Origin: Bryobacter sp.
GTDB lineage: Bacteria > Acidobacteriota > Terriglobia > Bryobacterales > Bryobacteraceae
DNA: 64,000 nucleotides
Assembly: GCA_022843625.1 (NCBI GenBank)
Contig: JALHNH010000015.1
Location: 62,001 to 126,000 of the forward strand
Direction: 5' to 3'
In this document: piece by piece, positions 24,992-35,409 of the stretch
How positions within the stretch are numbered: the first letter of the stretch is position 1
How the letters are laid out: each line of letters opens with the position of its first letter
Made by a program: the position numbers and the translations under genes
Notes under the pieces: model-generated
The model's database searches: none
What the model was told of the DNA's origin: nothing
What the model saw: the letters and a program-made list of their open reading frames with translations, nothing else

Positions 24992-27307
24992 TCAGGCTCG
25001 ATTTGCAACCGATTCCACCAGAGAATGAATCTTTGCAAGCAAGCTCCGCGCATCCAGTGGCTTGGTAATGTAATCGTCCATCCCCGCATGAATGCAGAGT
25101 TCCCGGTCGCCCGCCATAGCATGAGCCGTCAGTGCCAATATGGGCGTGCGCTTGCCCATCGCTGCATCCCACTTTCTAATCCGCTGCGTTGCTTCGTATC
25201 CATCCATCTCGGGCATCTGAACGTCCATCAGTATGAGATCGAAGACTTCCACTCGTACACACTCAATTGCTTCAAGACCATTCTTGGCTTCCACAACCCG
25301 GTGCCCCTGATGCCCCAGGATTCCTCTGGCCACCATTCGATTCACGGCGTTGTCTTCGGCTAGCAAGATGTTCAAAATTCGATTCGCAACGCTTGAATGA
25401 TCGGCCTGCGGGGCATCTGAATTCTCACTGGCTCCGGTATGCGCGATCAGCCGCAGAAGGTCCCCTTCAAGGACTGGTTCGAGCAGGTATTGATCCATAT
25501 TGTAGGGACGGCTGAGCGCGAGAAACTCATTCAGGCGAAGGGAATCCACTAACAAAACTGGCTTGCCTTTCCCCCCCTGCTGCTCCCACAGCTCAGCGCA
25601 TTTGTCAACTCCAAAAGCTGGATCCATCAACAATACATCGAAGCCTCCATGTTTCTCGATCGCTCTACCCGCCTCCTCAACCGAAGCAGTCAGCACAGAC
25701 TGTATTCCTTGCGCTTTGAGCACTCGGCTCATGATCTGCCTGGCCGCTCTGCTCTGCTTCAACACCAGAACTGACCAGTCGGCCGGAATCACCGGTCCAC
25801 TAGCCGTAGATGTTGCCTCGATTTCCTCCAGCCCAAGCACAAACCAGAAGCGGCTCCCACTGCCGGCCTTGCTCGATAGCGCCATTGCTCCACCCATCAG
25901 CTCTACCAGTTGTCTGGTGATCGACAGCCCAAGGCCAGTGCCACCAAAGCGTCGCGTATGGGATCCGTCTGCCTGCTCAAAAGCTTGAAACACACTCTGC
26001 TGCTTGTCTTCCGGTATTCCGATGCCAGTGTCTTCAACCTCGAAACGAAGGGCTTGCCCATGCCGTGTCACCCGCAGTGTCACACTCCCTTCAAGCGTAA
26101 ATTTGAGAGCGTTGCTTAAGAGATTGAGCAGGATTTGCCTCAGCCGCATCGGGTCGCCCCGGTAAGTGCTGCCCGCTGCGGGGTCGATCTCACATAACAG
26201 CTCAAGCCTTTTCTGACTGGCCTGCAGTGCCACACTGCGAATCGTCTCGCCCACTACTTCACGCAATAAGAAAGGAACTTCGTCCAGCCTCATCTTGCCC
26301 GCTTCGATCTTTGAAAAATCAAGAATGTCGTTGATGATCACCAGCAGCGAATCGGCAGAACTCCTGGCAGTGGTCAAATATTCCCTCTGCTCCGGATTGA
26401 GATTTGTATCCAGCGCTAGCTGGATCATCCCCGAAACCCCGTTCATCGGAGTACGAATCTCATGACTCATATTGGCCAGAAAATCGCTTTTGAGCCTTGC
26501 CGTAACTTCCGCACGTTCTTTGGCCTCGCGGAGTTCTTCATTAGCCAGCCGTAACTTGCTGGTTTGTGCCGCAACCTCCGCCTGAAGATTGTTTCTGTGC
26601 GCGAGAAGCTCTTCATCGCGCTGGCTGATATGGTCGAGCATCCCGTTGAGTGCCGACATCAGTTGGCCCAACTCATCGTGGCGCGTGTGCCGAATCCGAA
26701 GTGAGAAGTCCTCGGATGCACTCACCCGGCTGGCCAGCGCCGCAAGATCCAGTACCGGCTGGGAGATCAACCTCTGCAAGCGGATCGAGAGCATCCACGC
26801 CGCAAGAAACGCAAGCCCTAGAACTGCGACAGTGATGGATAGGAAACGAGCAGCCAGACTGAGCCAGCTCTCCAGCCTGGCTTCCAGCTCCAGCGTTCCT
26901 ACCATCTCCGTGTCCACCGATATCGGTACTGTCACCAATATGGATTCACCCTGCCAGCGCTTCTGTTCGTCCAATGCTTCACGCCTGTAACGGGCAATTT
27001 CCTGCCTGCGGGCATCAATCACCCGTCCGCTTACAATCCTTGTGTCCGGCTTAAGCGATACCAGGATCTCCTGAACCCCTCTTTTGTCCTCAAGACTCAA
27101 AGCTGCGCTTGAGTTCTCTGCCAGAACATGGGCCAGCGTCAGCAGCTCGGTGTGGGCCCGTTGCCGGGCTGAATAGATCTCAACACCGGTAAAGGCCACT
27201 CCGGCCAGCAGCAACGCGATCGCCGAAGTGCCCAAAATGATCAATGCCAGCTTGCGCGCCAGTGGCAAGTTGGTGAAGCGCTGGCCGAGGCCGCTTTGAA
27301 TCGTCAC
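24992..27307 (-). CDS. Hybrid histidine kinase (CHASE8-like sensor, HAMP, HisKA, HATPase, two receivers)
   Basis: Membrane kinase of 771 residues. Two transmembrane helices (about 19-43 and 152-174) flank a periplasmic domain of the CHASE8 type often found beside YfiR genes. A HAMP region and coiled coil lead to the H-box [12 protein letters not shown] with His282. The ATPase has N, G1 (DTGIGIPE) and G2 (GGTGLGLSI) boxes. A first receiver (about 528-640) lacks the N-terminal acidic pair and is probably degenerate; the second (about 655-771) is complete with Asp695 in [11 protein letters not shown] and a DDYITKP switch. Its start overlaps the YfiR stop by four bases. The layout resembles BarA-type kinases; the output partner (for example an HPt protein) is not nearby. 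Confidence 0.93.
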   Translation of the reverse strand: MTIQSGLGQRFTNLPLARKLALIILGTSAIALLLAGVAFTGVEIYSARQRAHTELLTLAHVLAENSSAALSLEDKRGVQEILVSLKPDTRIVSGRVIDARRQEIARYRREALDEQKRWQGESILVTVPISVDTEMVGTLELEARLESWLSLAARFLSITVAVLGLAFLAAWMLSIRLQRLISQPVLDLAALASRVSASEDFSLRIRHTRHDELGQLMSALNGMLDHISQRDEELLAHRNNLQAEVAAQTSKLRLANEELREAKERAEVTARLKSDFLANMSHEIRTPMNGVSGMIQLALDTNLNPEQREYLTTARSSADSLLVIINDILDFSKIEAGKMRLDEVPFLLREVVGETIRSVALQASQKRLELLCEIDPAAGSTYRGDPMRLRQILLNLLSNALKFTLEGSVTLRVTRHGQALRFEVEDTGIGIPEDKQQSVFQAFEQADGSHTRRFGGTGLGLSITRQLVELMGGAMALSSKAGSGSRFWFVLGLEEIEATSTASGPVIPADWSVLVLKQSRAARQIMSRVLKAQGIQSVLTASVEEAGRAIEKHGGFDVLLMDPAFGVDKCAELWEQQGGKGKPVLLVDSLRLNEFLALSRPYNMDQYLLEPVLEGDLLRLIAHTGASENSDAPQADHSSVANRILNILLAEDNAVNRMVARGILGHQGHRVVEAKNGLEAIECVRVEVFDLILMDVQMPEMDGYEATQRIRKWDAAMGKRTPILALTAHAMAGDRELCIHAGMDDYITKPLDARSLLAKIHSLVESVANRA

Positions 27308-27891
27308 GGTTTCGACCTCCCGCCCCAGGGGCCCGCGCTCTGGTCTTTCACCGTGTAACCTAGCCTCAGGAGTTTAGAGCTGATGTTCAGCTTCGTGTTC
27401 CCGAGTTTGCCCAAATGCACTGAGAAGCTTAGCCGCCCGTCTTCGACAAATAGTTGGATGATCCCACCGGCCTGGTGAAACTTATCACCCTCCCCTATCG
27501 TTAATACGGAAGTATCTCGCGACACCGACAAATGCTCTTCCAGCTTCTTGCTGTTGAGAGAACCAAGGTAGACTACATGGCAGAGCTTCTGGTCCGCCAC
27601 ACTTCGAATCCCACGAACCTGAATCGGTCGGCCTTGCACCAGTTTTCCAGCCGCAATCCGGGACATTGAGTTGACAAGTTCTGGTTGCTCCAAAATGCCA
27701 ATAACGATCGGCACGTCTGTCCCAGTGCTACTCGGCCACTCCGTAAACCGGATAAAGCTCAATAGCAATGCCGCCTTTAGATCCTCTTCCCTCGACAACT
27801 GCGCCGCACTTGCCAATGCAAGGCAAAGCAATACCGACACCACTCTCCTGAGTGGCCTCCCCGAGCGAGACTGTCTTTGAGATCTCGTCAA
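27304..27891 (-). CDS. YfiR-family (DUF4154) periplasmic protein
   Basis: Protein of 195 residues: an N-terminal signal peptide ([16 protein letters not shown]), then the YfiR fold, recognised by the [15 protein letters not shown] start, the [13 protein letters not shown] beta-alpha unit, [15 protein letters not shown], and the [21 protein letters not shown] to [11 protein letters not shown] end. In Pseudomonas YfiR is a periplasmic inhibitor of a membrane signalling protein. Here it sits between a TonB receptor and a hybrid kinase, suggesting it relays periplasmic or outer membrane state to the kinase. The gap to the receptor gene is 15 bases. Confidence 0.9.
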   Translation of the reverse strand: MTRSQRQSRSGRPLRRVVSVLLCLALASAAQLSREEDLKAALLLSFIRFTEWPSSTGTDVPIVIGILEQPELVNSMSRIAAGKLVQGRPIQVRGIRSVADQKLCHVVYLGSLNSKKLEEHLSVSRDTSVLTIGEGDKFHQAGGIIQLFVEDGRLSFSVHLGKLGNTKLNISSKLLRLGYTVKDQSAGPWGGRSKP

Positions 27892-27906
27892 CTTGGTGCT
27901 TTCAGA

Positions 27907-29979
27907 CTAGAACCGAACCGTCCAGCGCAGAATCATCGAACGGCGCACAGGAACCGCGTAGATAAAAAGTTCAGACTGAAACTCAAGCCTTCTCTGGTCT
28001 AGCCAGTCCTGCACGATAAAGCTCAGTTCGTGACTGCGTGTTGGCTTCCAGCCCAGCCGTGAATCCAGGCGCAAGCGCCCCGGTACTTGATAGGCAGGAA
28101 TGCTGTCAACGGCATAGCCGGAAACATCGAACTGCCAGCGCTGTGACAGATTCCACAAGGAGCGCATCTTGACTTGATGGCGAGGTTCCTCTCCGTTGGC
28201 GTAAAGGACCGGATCGGTCGATCCCGGCACGGCCCGGCTGAAGTTTGAAAGATAAGAATAGGACCCGTGCACCTTCCACCACGCCCTCAAGCTTGCCGAC
28301 CCTGCAACCTCAAACCCACGCGTGCTGCCTTCACGCCCATTACCCGCGAACACCCTTTGCCTCAGCAATAGGCTTGGCGCAAACTCAAGGCTCCTCTCCC
28401 CCAACTCAAGCGATCCCAATCGGGTCAGCCGGTTGTGGAAGAGATTCAAGTCAATCGACCACTTTTGCCTTTGCTGGTAGCGGTAACCGGCAGACCATTC
28501 CCGGACAAGTTCTGCCCTCAGATTCTGGTTCCCTATCAAGTCAATCAGCACTGGCAATCCCTGCGATTCAGTCCGCCCAAAGGAGAGTGTCTCCGTGTCA
28601 CGCTCAGCCCGGGAAGGCGTTCGTACCGCTCTCGACCAGCCAGCCCAAAAACTGTGAGACTTTGTAGGCGTGTATAAGAACTTGAATGCAGGCTGCCACT
28701 CAAAACCCGTGTAAGTGTTCTGTTCCACTCGAATCCCGGCGGATACAGTCACCCGGCGGGAGAACCACTGGTGTTCGTCGCGAACCATAAGATTCGACAA
28801 GGAATCGGTCCGCGTCTGCTCACGGAAGCGAAAAGCGTGCGCCGAAGTCAGGTTGTCTGTTGTCAACCGGAAACCCGTTCCGAAGTGAATTTCATTGCTC
28901 TCGGAAAGCTGCCGCCGATGCTGCACGTCCAGATCCACTGCGTCCAGCCGAAGCGAATAGAGTTGGCTTTGCCGGCTCGAGCGGTCAGCCCAAAATTGCA
29001 CGGAAGTCTCCGAATTGCTGGAATTCGATCTCACCCAGCGTGCCAGCAGATTTCCACCCGGTGATCGTTCCTCAAGTCGCAACCGGTTTGGCACCGCTCC
29101 CGCACCCAGTTCCCAACTTTCCAGCGACAATGAGTTCCTGAATATCATCCCGCTCACTTGAACAATGTCTTTCGCCGACTTCTGCCAATCCAGCCGAAAA
29201 CCCATTCGGAGTGCCGAGCCGTCCTGGTCGTCCGCCGAACCATCGTTGAAGTTTCGCGGCTGCCCTGGCGTAGCCACCAGACTGCGGCGAATCAGCGGCG
29301 ACCCAGGCGCATAAAACTGGCGGTAATTCTGCTTTCCCCAAACCCGGTAGAAGAATTTCTCCCCCAGTTTCCCCCCAAATCGATACGAAGAAAAAGCCCG
29401 CTCTTCATTGCCTGTCCCAAGCGTCACCTGTGAGCCCTGCGTATCCTGCGCGGCTTTTGTGATGATGTGAATCACCCCGTTCACTGCATTCGAGCCCCAC
29501 ATCACCGACCCGGTCCCCCGCACCACTTCGATCCTGTCAATATCCTCGATGATCAGGTCTTGTGAATCCCAATACACCCCGGAAAAGAGCCGGTTGTATA
29601 CAGGCCGCCCGTCAATCATCACCTGCATCTTGTTGGCAAACTGTCGTGTCCCCCCACGCGAAGAAATCCCCCAGTTGTTGCCATTAATTCTAGCCACCAC
29701 CAGCCCCGGCACAATCCGCAATATGTCCGGAATCGTCGTTGCCCCGCTCCTGCGGATATCTTCCTGCGTGATCACATACACGGCCGCGGGGGCGTTCGCC
29801 ACTTGCTGCGCTTTACGCCCCACGCTGGTCACCTGAAGCCCCAAAATTTCTTCCACCGAAAGGTCTTCGACAGGCTCCACTCTCGAAGTTGAGGGTGTCT
29901 GGGCGAACATTCGCAATGTCAGCACCAGTACTAAAAAACTAGCTATGCGTAGAGGTTCCACCCATAGCGTATCGGCCAA
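27907..29979 (-). CDS. TonB-dependent outer membrane receptor
   Basis: Receptor of 690 residues: signal peptide (about 1-27), a linker with LSVEEILGLQVTSVGRK, then a plug domain (about 50-165) with APAAVYVITQEDIRRSG, IPDILRIVPGLVV and the DIDRIEVVRGTGSVMWGSNAVNGV hallmark split over residues 125-150. A 22-strand barrel follows, ending in the terminal aromatic WTVRF. The linker and plug are like those of the receptors encoded with YfiR and CHASE8 kinases. It is the first gene of that three-gene operon and may transport its ligand or act as its outer sensor. The ligand is unknown. Confidence 0.92.
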   Translation of the reverse strand: MADTLWVEPLRIASFLVLVLTLRMFAQTPSTSRVEPVEDLSVEEILGLQVTSVGRKAQQVANAPAAVYVITQEDIRRSGATTIPDILRIVPGLVVARINGNNWGISSRGGTRQFANKMQVMIDGRPVYNRLFSGVYWDSQDLIIEDIDRIEVVRGTGSVMWGSNAVNGVIHIITKAAQDTQGSQVTLGTGNEERAFSSYRFGGKLGEKFFYRVWGKQNYRQFYAPGSPLIRRSLVATPGQPRNFNDGSADDQDGSALRMGFRLDWQKSAKDIVQVSGMIFRNSLSLESWELGAGAVPNRLRLEERSPGGNLLARWVRSNSSNSETSVQFWADRSSRQSQLYSLRLDAVDLDVQHRRQLSESNEIHFGTGFRLTTDNLTSAHAFRFREQTRTDSLSNLMVRDEHQWFSRRVTVSAGIRVEQNTYTGFEWQPAFKFLYTPTKSHSFWAGWSRAVRTPSRAERDTETLSFGRTESQGLPVLIDLIGNQNLRAELVREWSAGYRYQQRQKWSIDLNLFHNRLTRLGSLELGERSLEFAPSLLLRQRVFAGNGREGSTRGFEVAGSASLRAWWKVHGSYSYLSNFSRAVPGSTDPVLYANGEEPRHQVKMRSLWNLSQRWQFDVSGYAVDSIPAYQVPGRLRLDSRLGWKPTRSHELSFIVQDWLDQRRLEFQSELFIYAVPVRRSMILRWTVRF

Positions 29980-30003
29980 GGGTAGGCTGTTATGAGCAGA
30001 TTA

Positions 30004-31116
30004 TTAGAGCAGGGAACTAAGCTCGCGCCAGGGGCGCCCCTGCGACTCAGCCACCGCCGGATACACAATCTCGCCCTTGTAGGTGTTGATCCCCTCGGCA
30101 ATCGCCTTGGAATCCTGCGCGGCCTGTTGCAATCCCTTGTTGGCAATTTGCATCAGATAAGGAATCGTTGCATTGGTAAGTCCAAACGTCGATGTATGCG
30201 GCACCGCTGCGGGCATGTTCGTCACGCAGTAGTGCAGCACTCCGTCGACATAGAAGATCGGATTTGTATGCGTCGTCGGCCGGCTCGTCTCAAAGCATCC
30301 GCCCTGATCGATGGCAACATCCACCAGAACGCTCCCCTTCTTCATCGAACAGAGCATTTCCCGTCGCACAATCTTCGGCGCGCTCGCCCCTGGCACCAGT
30401 ACCGCCCCAATTACCAGGTCCGCCAGCCGCAATGCTTCGCGAACCGTGTACGAGTTCGAAGCCAGCGTCACCACTTGACTCGAATAGATATCGTCGATCT
30501 CCCTCAGCCGGTTCAGGTTCTTATCGATGATCGTCACATGCGCTCCAAGCCCGACAGCGATCTTGGCCGCATTGTGACCCACCACCCCGCCCCCGATGAT
30601 CACCACATTTGCAGGTGCCACGCCAGGAATTCCACCCAGCAAAATCCCGCGCCCGCCGTTGGGTCCTTCCAGATACTGGGCCCCAATCTGAACGCCCATT
30701 CGACCGGCCACCTCACTCATTGGCGTCAGCAGGGGCAGACTTCCGTCCTTCTCCCGAATCGTCTCGTAAGCCACCGCATTTACTCTTGCTTCCAGCAACT
30801 GCGCAGTCAAATCCGGTAACGGTGCCAGATGAAGATAGGTGAACAGGTTCAGCCCGGGCCGAAAGTAACCTGCCTCGCTTGGCTGTGGTTCTTTTACCTT
30901 GACAACCATATCCGCCTTCGACCAGACATCACCCGCTTTGGCGACGACACTTGCTCCCGCCTCCGCATATTCTTCGTCTGTAATGGAACTGCCAAGTCCA
31001 GCCCCGCTTTCAACATAAACGGTATGGCCTTGTTCTACCAACCCGGTTACGCCACTGGGTACAAGACCCACTCGTGTCTCGTGATCTTTGATTTCTTTGG
31101 GTACGCCGATAATCAT
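30004..31116 (-). CDS. ald: Alanine dehydrogenase
   Basis: NAD-dependent alanine dehydrogenase of 370 residues, the usual length. It interconverts L-alanine with pyruvate and ammonia in the cytoplasm. Substrate-binding residues expected from characterised enzymes are in place: Arg15, Lys75 (VVKVKEP) and His96 (YLHLAP). The Rossmann loop is [21 protein letters not shown], and [13 protein letters not shown] with the late Asp region is also conserved. N-terminal [17 protein letters not shown] is diagnostic. It stands as a single gene between the two TonB receptor loci. Confidence 0.96.
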   Translation of the reverse strand: MIIGVPKEIKDHETRVGLVPSGVTGLVEQGHTVYVESGAGLGSSITDEEYAEAGASVVAKAGDVWSKADMVVKVKEPQPSEAGYFRPGLNLFTYLHLAPLPDLTAQLLEARVNAVAYETIREKDGSLPLLTPMSEVAGRMGVQIGAQYLEGPNGGRGILLGGIPGVAPANVVIIGGGVVGHNAAKIAVGLGAHVTIIDKNLNRLREIDDIYSSQVVTLASNSYTVREALRLADLVIGAVLVPGASAPKIVRREMLCSMKKGSVLVDVAIDQGGCFETSRPTTHTNPIFYVDGVLHYCVTNMPAAVPHTSTFGLTNATIPYLMQIANKGLQQAAQDSKAIAEGINTYKGEIVYPAVAESQGRPWRELSSLL

Positions 31117-31146
31117 TGCACTTACCAGCCTATCGGAATCGCTGCC

Positions 31147-33522
31147 TTACAATCGTACGGTGAGTCCGGCCCTCACAGCCCGAGCCAATCCCGGAGTCAG
31201 ATTGTTGTTGTTGTGTGCATTTACGATGTAGCTGCGATTGGTCAGGTTCTCAACATTTACCTGCAGGCTCAGCCTCTCGCTCAGGCTGTGAAACAGCGCC
31301 ACGTCCGCGCGTGCGAATTGAGGAATCCGCACGCTGTTGTCAAAGGCGGCAAACATCTCTCCCTGGTGGATCAGCCCAAACCCCGCAGCAAGCCGCGGCA
31401 GCAGTCGAAAATGGTTCCAGAGCGATGCGCTATTGCGTGGCACCTGAGGCACCCTCGCCCCTACCGCTGCCGCTGTCGTCCGGCTCGTGACTCGTGCATC
31501 CTGCCAGGCTACCCGCCAGCCACCGTGCACATCCTTGTGATGCGGCCATTCATCGAGACCTCAAGCCCTCTGCTCCGCTGCGATCCCGTCTGCACCAGAA
31601 TGGCCGGGTTCTGTGAATCGGGTGCACTCGTATTTGTACGGTCCAGCCAGTAATAGGCGGAGCTCAAGGAAAGCCCGCGGCCCATGTCCCACTTTGCTCC
31701 CGTCTCCAGATTCTTGAATTTCTCCGGCCTTAACGTTTGGCTGCTCACCGTCAACGAACTAAACGGGTCGCCCGCACTTGGCAGAAAGGAAACACTGTGA
31801 TTTCCAAAAAGCGAGACGGAGCGCACAGGCTTGATCACTACTCCAATACGTAGCGAGAAGATGTTGTCCACCCGCCTCAGCGGCAGATTCGTTCTGCGGT
31901 TGAATGCATTCAAATCGAAGCGATCAAAGCGCAGTCCGGCTACCACCTGCACAAAGCGTGACAGCTCGATTTGATCCTGGACGTAAATGGCTCCTACACG
32001 TGCTCGAATCCGGTTGTCGGCGTCGCTGGCCGCTTGCCGGAAAGTCACCGGCCGAAAATCAACCGGATTCTCAAGTGGCACTGTGATTGTTGTCCCTATA
32101 TTGCCGAAATATCCGGTCTTGCGCAGATTATCCGTCAATTGCCTTCCTACTTCTACCCCTGCAAGCAAGCTGTGCCTAATTTTGCCCGTCTTCAGCCCCC
32201 GCGAAAGATCTGTCTGATTGAAAAAATTGTTTCGATTGGTCGCATCGTCATAAGCAGACATACTCACTTGAGTACGAGCCGCGTTTACTGCCCCGGGAAA
32301 TACATTCCCGTAATATTTGTCATGGGCTCCAAACAGCGTCTGGTTGCGTGAATTCCAAGCCCCCAATTGTTGCTCTACGATCACTGACCCAAGATTCACG
32401 TCCGCACGCGCCCGGCTTAGTTCCGGATTGCCGAAATATTGCCGGCGGTCCACCTCCAACGGCAATCCGCGATACGACGGCACTCCCCGGTCCACCAGCC
32501 TACCGTCATGGAAGCGCTCATAGCTCAGCCTCACCTTGCTCGCCTGACTCGGCCGCAGCGTCAAGGTAGGACTCACTCCATAGCGCCTGAGATCGCCAAA
32601 CTGTCGAAAGCTCCCCGAGTCCTCAAACATCGTGTTCATCCGAAATGCTGCCCAGCTGTTGATCGGTTGCGCGATTTCCGCCCTCACCCGCTCGTTACCG
32701 AAGGATCCACCCTGCACTGACACTTCCCGCAACGGCGAAAACAAGGCCTCTTTGGTCATCCGGTTCAGAACTCCCCCTCCTCCTCCTCTACCAAACACCA
32801 TCGCATTCGGCCCCTTCAGAGCCTCAAAGATCCAGGTTGTACAGGTCCCGAAAGTATTGCACGTCATTGCGCACTCCATTCACAAAGAAATCCGCTGTGG
32901 TTGCGTTTCCGCGAATGATCGGCGCGTCCCGGTGTCCCTCACCCTGCGCCATCGTGATTCCCGGCACATAACGCACTACATCGGCCATGCTCATCATCGC
33001 CTGATCCCGCATCTGTTCTTCGTTGATCACGCTGATCGATTGCGGCAAGTTCAGCACGGGTGTTGCCACTTTGGTCGCCGTCGTCGTCGCTAGATTTCGG
33101 TAGCCAGCGGTGTCGGTCACTGTGATCGATAGAATGGAGCCCTCTACTGCCAGCGTGATGTCAAAGTGCTGTTCGCGCGTCTCAAGCACTTTCACCTCCC
33201 GCGTGTAGCTTTGAAATCCCTGCGCCTGCACGCTCAGCTCATAGTCTCCAGCCTGGGATTGGTCCAACTGAAACCTGAATTCGCCATCCGCCCCGCTTCG
33301 ACTCATCAGCGACTTCTTGTCTCTGCCCACCAACCGAACTTCCGCATTCACTAGCGCCGCTCCAGACTCATCCCTTACCTGACCGGTAATGGTATCGAAT
33401 TGGCTTTCTGCTTTTAGCAGCCCCAGAATCATCACGAGGAGAAGTCTCTTGACTGACCCTTGCCAAAATGAAGGGCTAAAACTGGGGTAAATAAGGTACT
33501 TTCCGGCATTGGATACATCCAT
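31147..33522 (-). pseudogene. TonB-dependent siderophore-type receptor, disrupted by two frameshifts
   Basis: Three overlapping frames together make one receptor of about 790 residues. The first (33522 to 32824) has a signal peptide, a carboxypeptidase-like regulatory domain (TGQVRDESGAALVNAEVRLVG) and a plug. At about 32843 it hits a stop after YNLDL, where GCTTT-type sequence seems to lack two bases. The second frame continues with EALKGPNAMVFGRGGGG and most of the barrel until about 31525. There one base is missing from an A run, after which the third frame supplies the last strands and the terminal residues LTVRL. The shifts add to three bases, so the first and last frames coincide. The plug motif fits catecholate or hydroxamate siderophore receptors. 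Sequencing error is a real alternative. Confidence 0.8.
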
Positions 33523-33660
33523 TGAAAGTGTTTTGCAACAAAATCATTTCAACGCCGAGGCAGCCAGGAAATCTAGGACTAGTTTAGTGCTGGATTAGTT
33601 TGTGACAAAAGTGATACAAATTCAAGCAGCGCAAAGGGCTTGGAGGAAGGGGAAGGGAAG

Positions 33661-34164
33661 CTAGTCCCGAGGTTGGTCGTTGTTGGTGGCCTGATCGGCT
33701 GCCACTACGATTCCCGTGCTACCACTAGGAACAGGAAGATTCAGATTGTTATCGTATTTGGGGCCCAACCCTAATGCAATCAACATTTTGGAATCAATTT
33801 TGCCATCGACGCGAACCTTTTGGTCGGCCTCAAAATGTTTGAGCGCTTCCACACACTGGGCATTCCAGGCACCATTGCCATCGCCCTGTAAATAACCACG
33901 CTCCACGAGCGCAAGTTGAACTTCACGCAAACGGTTGGAAGCAGGGGCTGCGGGAGCCGAAGGCTTGTACGGTGCAGGCTTACGGTAGGCTACCCTTCGG
34001 GACGAAGGTCGATTCGCCTGGCCTCTTGTCGAAGAGACTTTTGCCGCCGTTCTGGCCTTGGCCGCAGCCTGCTTTGCTTTCGATGCTGCCGGCGCTGCCG
34101 TCAGACTGAATGAGAAAACAAGACAGACTACGAGTACGGTTACTGCCGGACGCGTTATCACCAT
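33661..34164 (-). CDS. Secreted peptidoglycan-binding (PG_binding_1) protein
   Basis: Protein of 167 residues with a signal peptide (about 1-27), a basic Ala/Lys/Arg/Pro-rich linker (about 28-78), and one peptidoglycan-binding domain: REVQLALVERGYLQGDGNGAW, then ALKHFEADQKVRVDGKIDSKMLIALGLG. The C-terminal 30 residues are polar and low in structure. Single-domain proteins of this kind are usually anchors or accessory cell-wall proteins. No catalytic domain is present. It follows the mscL terminator, so it has its own promoter. Confidence 0.8.
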   Translation of the reverse strand: MVITRPAVTVLVVCLVFSFSLTAAPAASKAKQAAAKARTAAKVSSTRGQANRPSSRRVAYRKPAPYKPSAPAAPASNRLREVQLALVERGYLQGDGNGAWNAQCVEALKHFEADQKVRVDGKIDSKMLIALGLGPKYDNNLNLPVPSGSTGIVVAADQATNNDQPRD

Positions 34165-34183
34165 AAAATCATACCAAAAATAA

Positions 34184-34210
34184 TATCGGGCGCAACTGGT
34201 GCGCCCGATA
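34184..34210 (-). terminator. Rho-independent terminator after mscL
   Basis: An exact 11-bp stem (TATCGGGCGCA with its complement) closes a 5-base loop. Read on the minus strand it follows the mscL stop by about 24 bases and is followed by TTATTTTTGG. This separates mscL from the peptidoglycan-binding protein gene downstream. Confidence 0.85.
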
Positions 34211-34234
34211 GTTTCAATTTAATTAAAGCTGGAT

Positions 34235-34594
34235 TTATTTCCCGGCTTCCACTATCGCTTTGCCGCGCAGACGATTAATCTGCTTCACCACCATAAAAAT
34301 CGTGAAGGCGATGATCAAAAATTCAATCGTGGTCTGAATGAAATTACCATACGCCAGCACCGGAAGGCCCGCCTTCTGTGCTTCATCGAGCGACTTCACT
34401 TCCTTGTCGCTCAAATTCACCAGAAGATCTTTGAATGCAATCTTCGAAGTGAGCAGACTGATGGGCGGCATGATCAGGTCGCTCACCAGGGAATTGGTTA
34501 TCTTGCCAAAAGCACCACCGATTACAACACCAACAGCAAGATCGAGAACATTTCCAGATACGGCAAATGTTTTAAATTCTTCCAGCATAGACAT
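34235..34594 (-). CDS. mscL: Large-conductance mechanosensitive channel
   Basis: Channel of 119 residues (E. coli MscL has 136). The N-terminal amphipathic helix and first transmembrane helix are clear: EEFKTFAVSGNVLDLAVGVV then IGGAFGKITNSLVSDLIMPP. The second helix is NFIQTTIEFLIIAFTIFMVVK, followed by a short charged cytoplasmic tail. The periplasmic loop is short. The protein opens under membrane tension to release solutes on osmotic downshock. A terminator follows it, and the LolA-like gene lies 23 bases upstream on the same strand, so it may be the second gene of a unit. Confidence 0.97.
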   Translation of the reverse strand: MSMLEEFKTFAVSGNVLDLAVGVVIGGAFGKITNSLVSDLIMPPISLLTSKIAFKDLLVNLSDKEVKSLDEAQKAGLPVLAYGNFIQTTIEFLIIAFTIFMVVKQINRLRGKAIVEAGK

Positions 34595-34617
34595 AGGACT
34601 GGTTCCTTTCGATTGCG

Positions 34618-35403
34618 CTAGGGCTTCGGTGGCTTCGGCTTGTCCTTGTTGGGTGGAGCCTCTTCCACATCGCCGAACTTGATGTCCGACTCCGCTCCAA
34701 AACGCTTGTAGTCCTGATACTTTATCGTCATTTTGATCGGAACGATACTATTATCAAAAACTAAGGTGTCGGTCGACACTGTATAGGTTGGAAACCAGTA
34801 CTTGCCATCCACCTGTTCGCGGTAAGTTTCGAACTTCGGATACTGGCTGCCAGCGTTGCGCTTCTTGCCCATTGGCCGGCCGTAAGTCTTGACAATTTGC
34901 AACTCCTGGTCGTCCACCCACGCTGTACCGGCAAAGTATCGCTTGCCCGGCTCAATTTTCTTCGGCTTGATGGCAAAAACGTAGCAGGGCACCTCATCCA
35001 CCAGTTCATGCCCGAGATAGCGAACTTGATAAGAGTCGAGTTCTTCAGACGTCAATACAAATGGCAGCGTATCGCGCATGTCCTGCAGGTCTTCCGGCTC
35101 AAGTAGGAGATTCTGCAAGCTTTGCGGCGGTGCATAAACCACCCGCTCGGTGCGCTTGCCTTCGATGAAAACCCAATCGCTGGTGGTTTCGTACTTACCG
35201 ATCACACGTTTGCGAGATGCATCCATCTCATTCATCTTGGTCACCTGGCGATAAATGTAATTCTGCCGCGCCCTCGAGAACTCGCTCTCCTTCTGGGCAA
35301 ACTTCTTGATGATCCCTTCGATCTCAGCCGGAGACGGATCCTTAAGATTGACAGCCGCAGAGAGCCCAAAGGCCGTGGCAATAACCAGCGCTAGTATTTT
35401 CAT
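34618..35403 (-). CDS. LolA-like outer membrane lipoprotein-sorting family protein
   Basis: Secreted protein of 261 residues with a signal peptide (MKILALVIATAFGLSAA). The body fits the LolA/LolB-like fold family (outer membrane lipoprotein-sorting protein): an N-terminal helical KKFAQKESEFSRARQNYIY region, then alternating strands with YLGHELVDEVPCYVFAIKPK, GTAWVDDQELQIVKTYG and KYWFPTYTVSTDTLVF. The C-terminus is a charged Pro/Lys tail (KDKPKPPKP). Proteins of this type are numerous in Acidobacteria and bind a lipid or hydrophobic ligand in the periplasm; the ligand is not known. It is six bases from the acyl-CoA dehydrogenase gene. Confidence 0.65.
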   Translation of the reverse strand: MKILALVIATAFGLSAAVNLKDPSPAEIEGIIKKFAQKESEFSRARQNYIYRQVTKMNEMDASRKRVIGKYETTSDWVFIEGKRTERVVYAPPQSLQNLLLEPEDLQDMRDTLPFVLTSEELDSYQVRYLGHELVDEVPCYVFAIKPKKIEPGKRYFAGTAWVDDQELQIVKTYGRPMGKKRNAGSQYPKFETYREQVDGKYWFPTYTVSTDTLVFDNSIVPIKMTIKYQDYKRFGAESDIKFGDVEEAPPNKDKPKPPKP

Positions 35404-35409
35404 TTCGTC

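Noticed and set aside
30829..31653. Plus-strand 274-codon ORF
   Set aside because: Antisense to alanine dehydrogenase and the disrupted TonB receptor; no recognisable features.
31147..33522. Programmed frameshifting in the TonB receptor
   Set aside because: Neither site has a slippery heptamer or a following structure I can see, and receptors are not known to use it. Mutation or sequence error is more likely.
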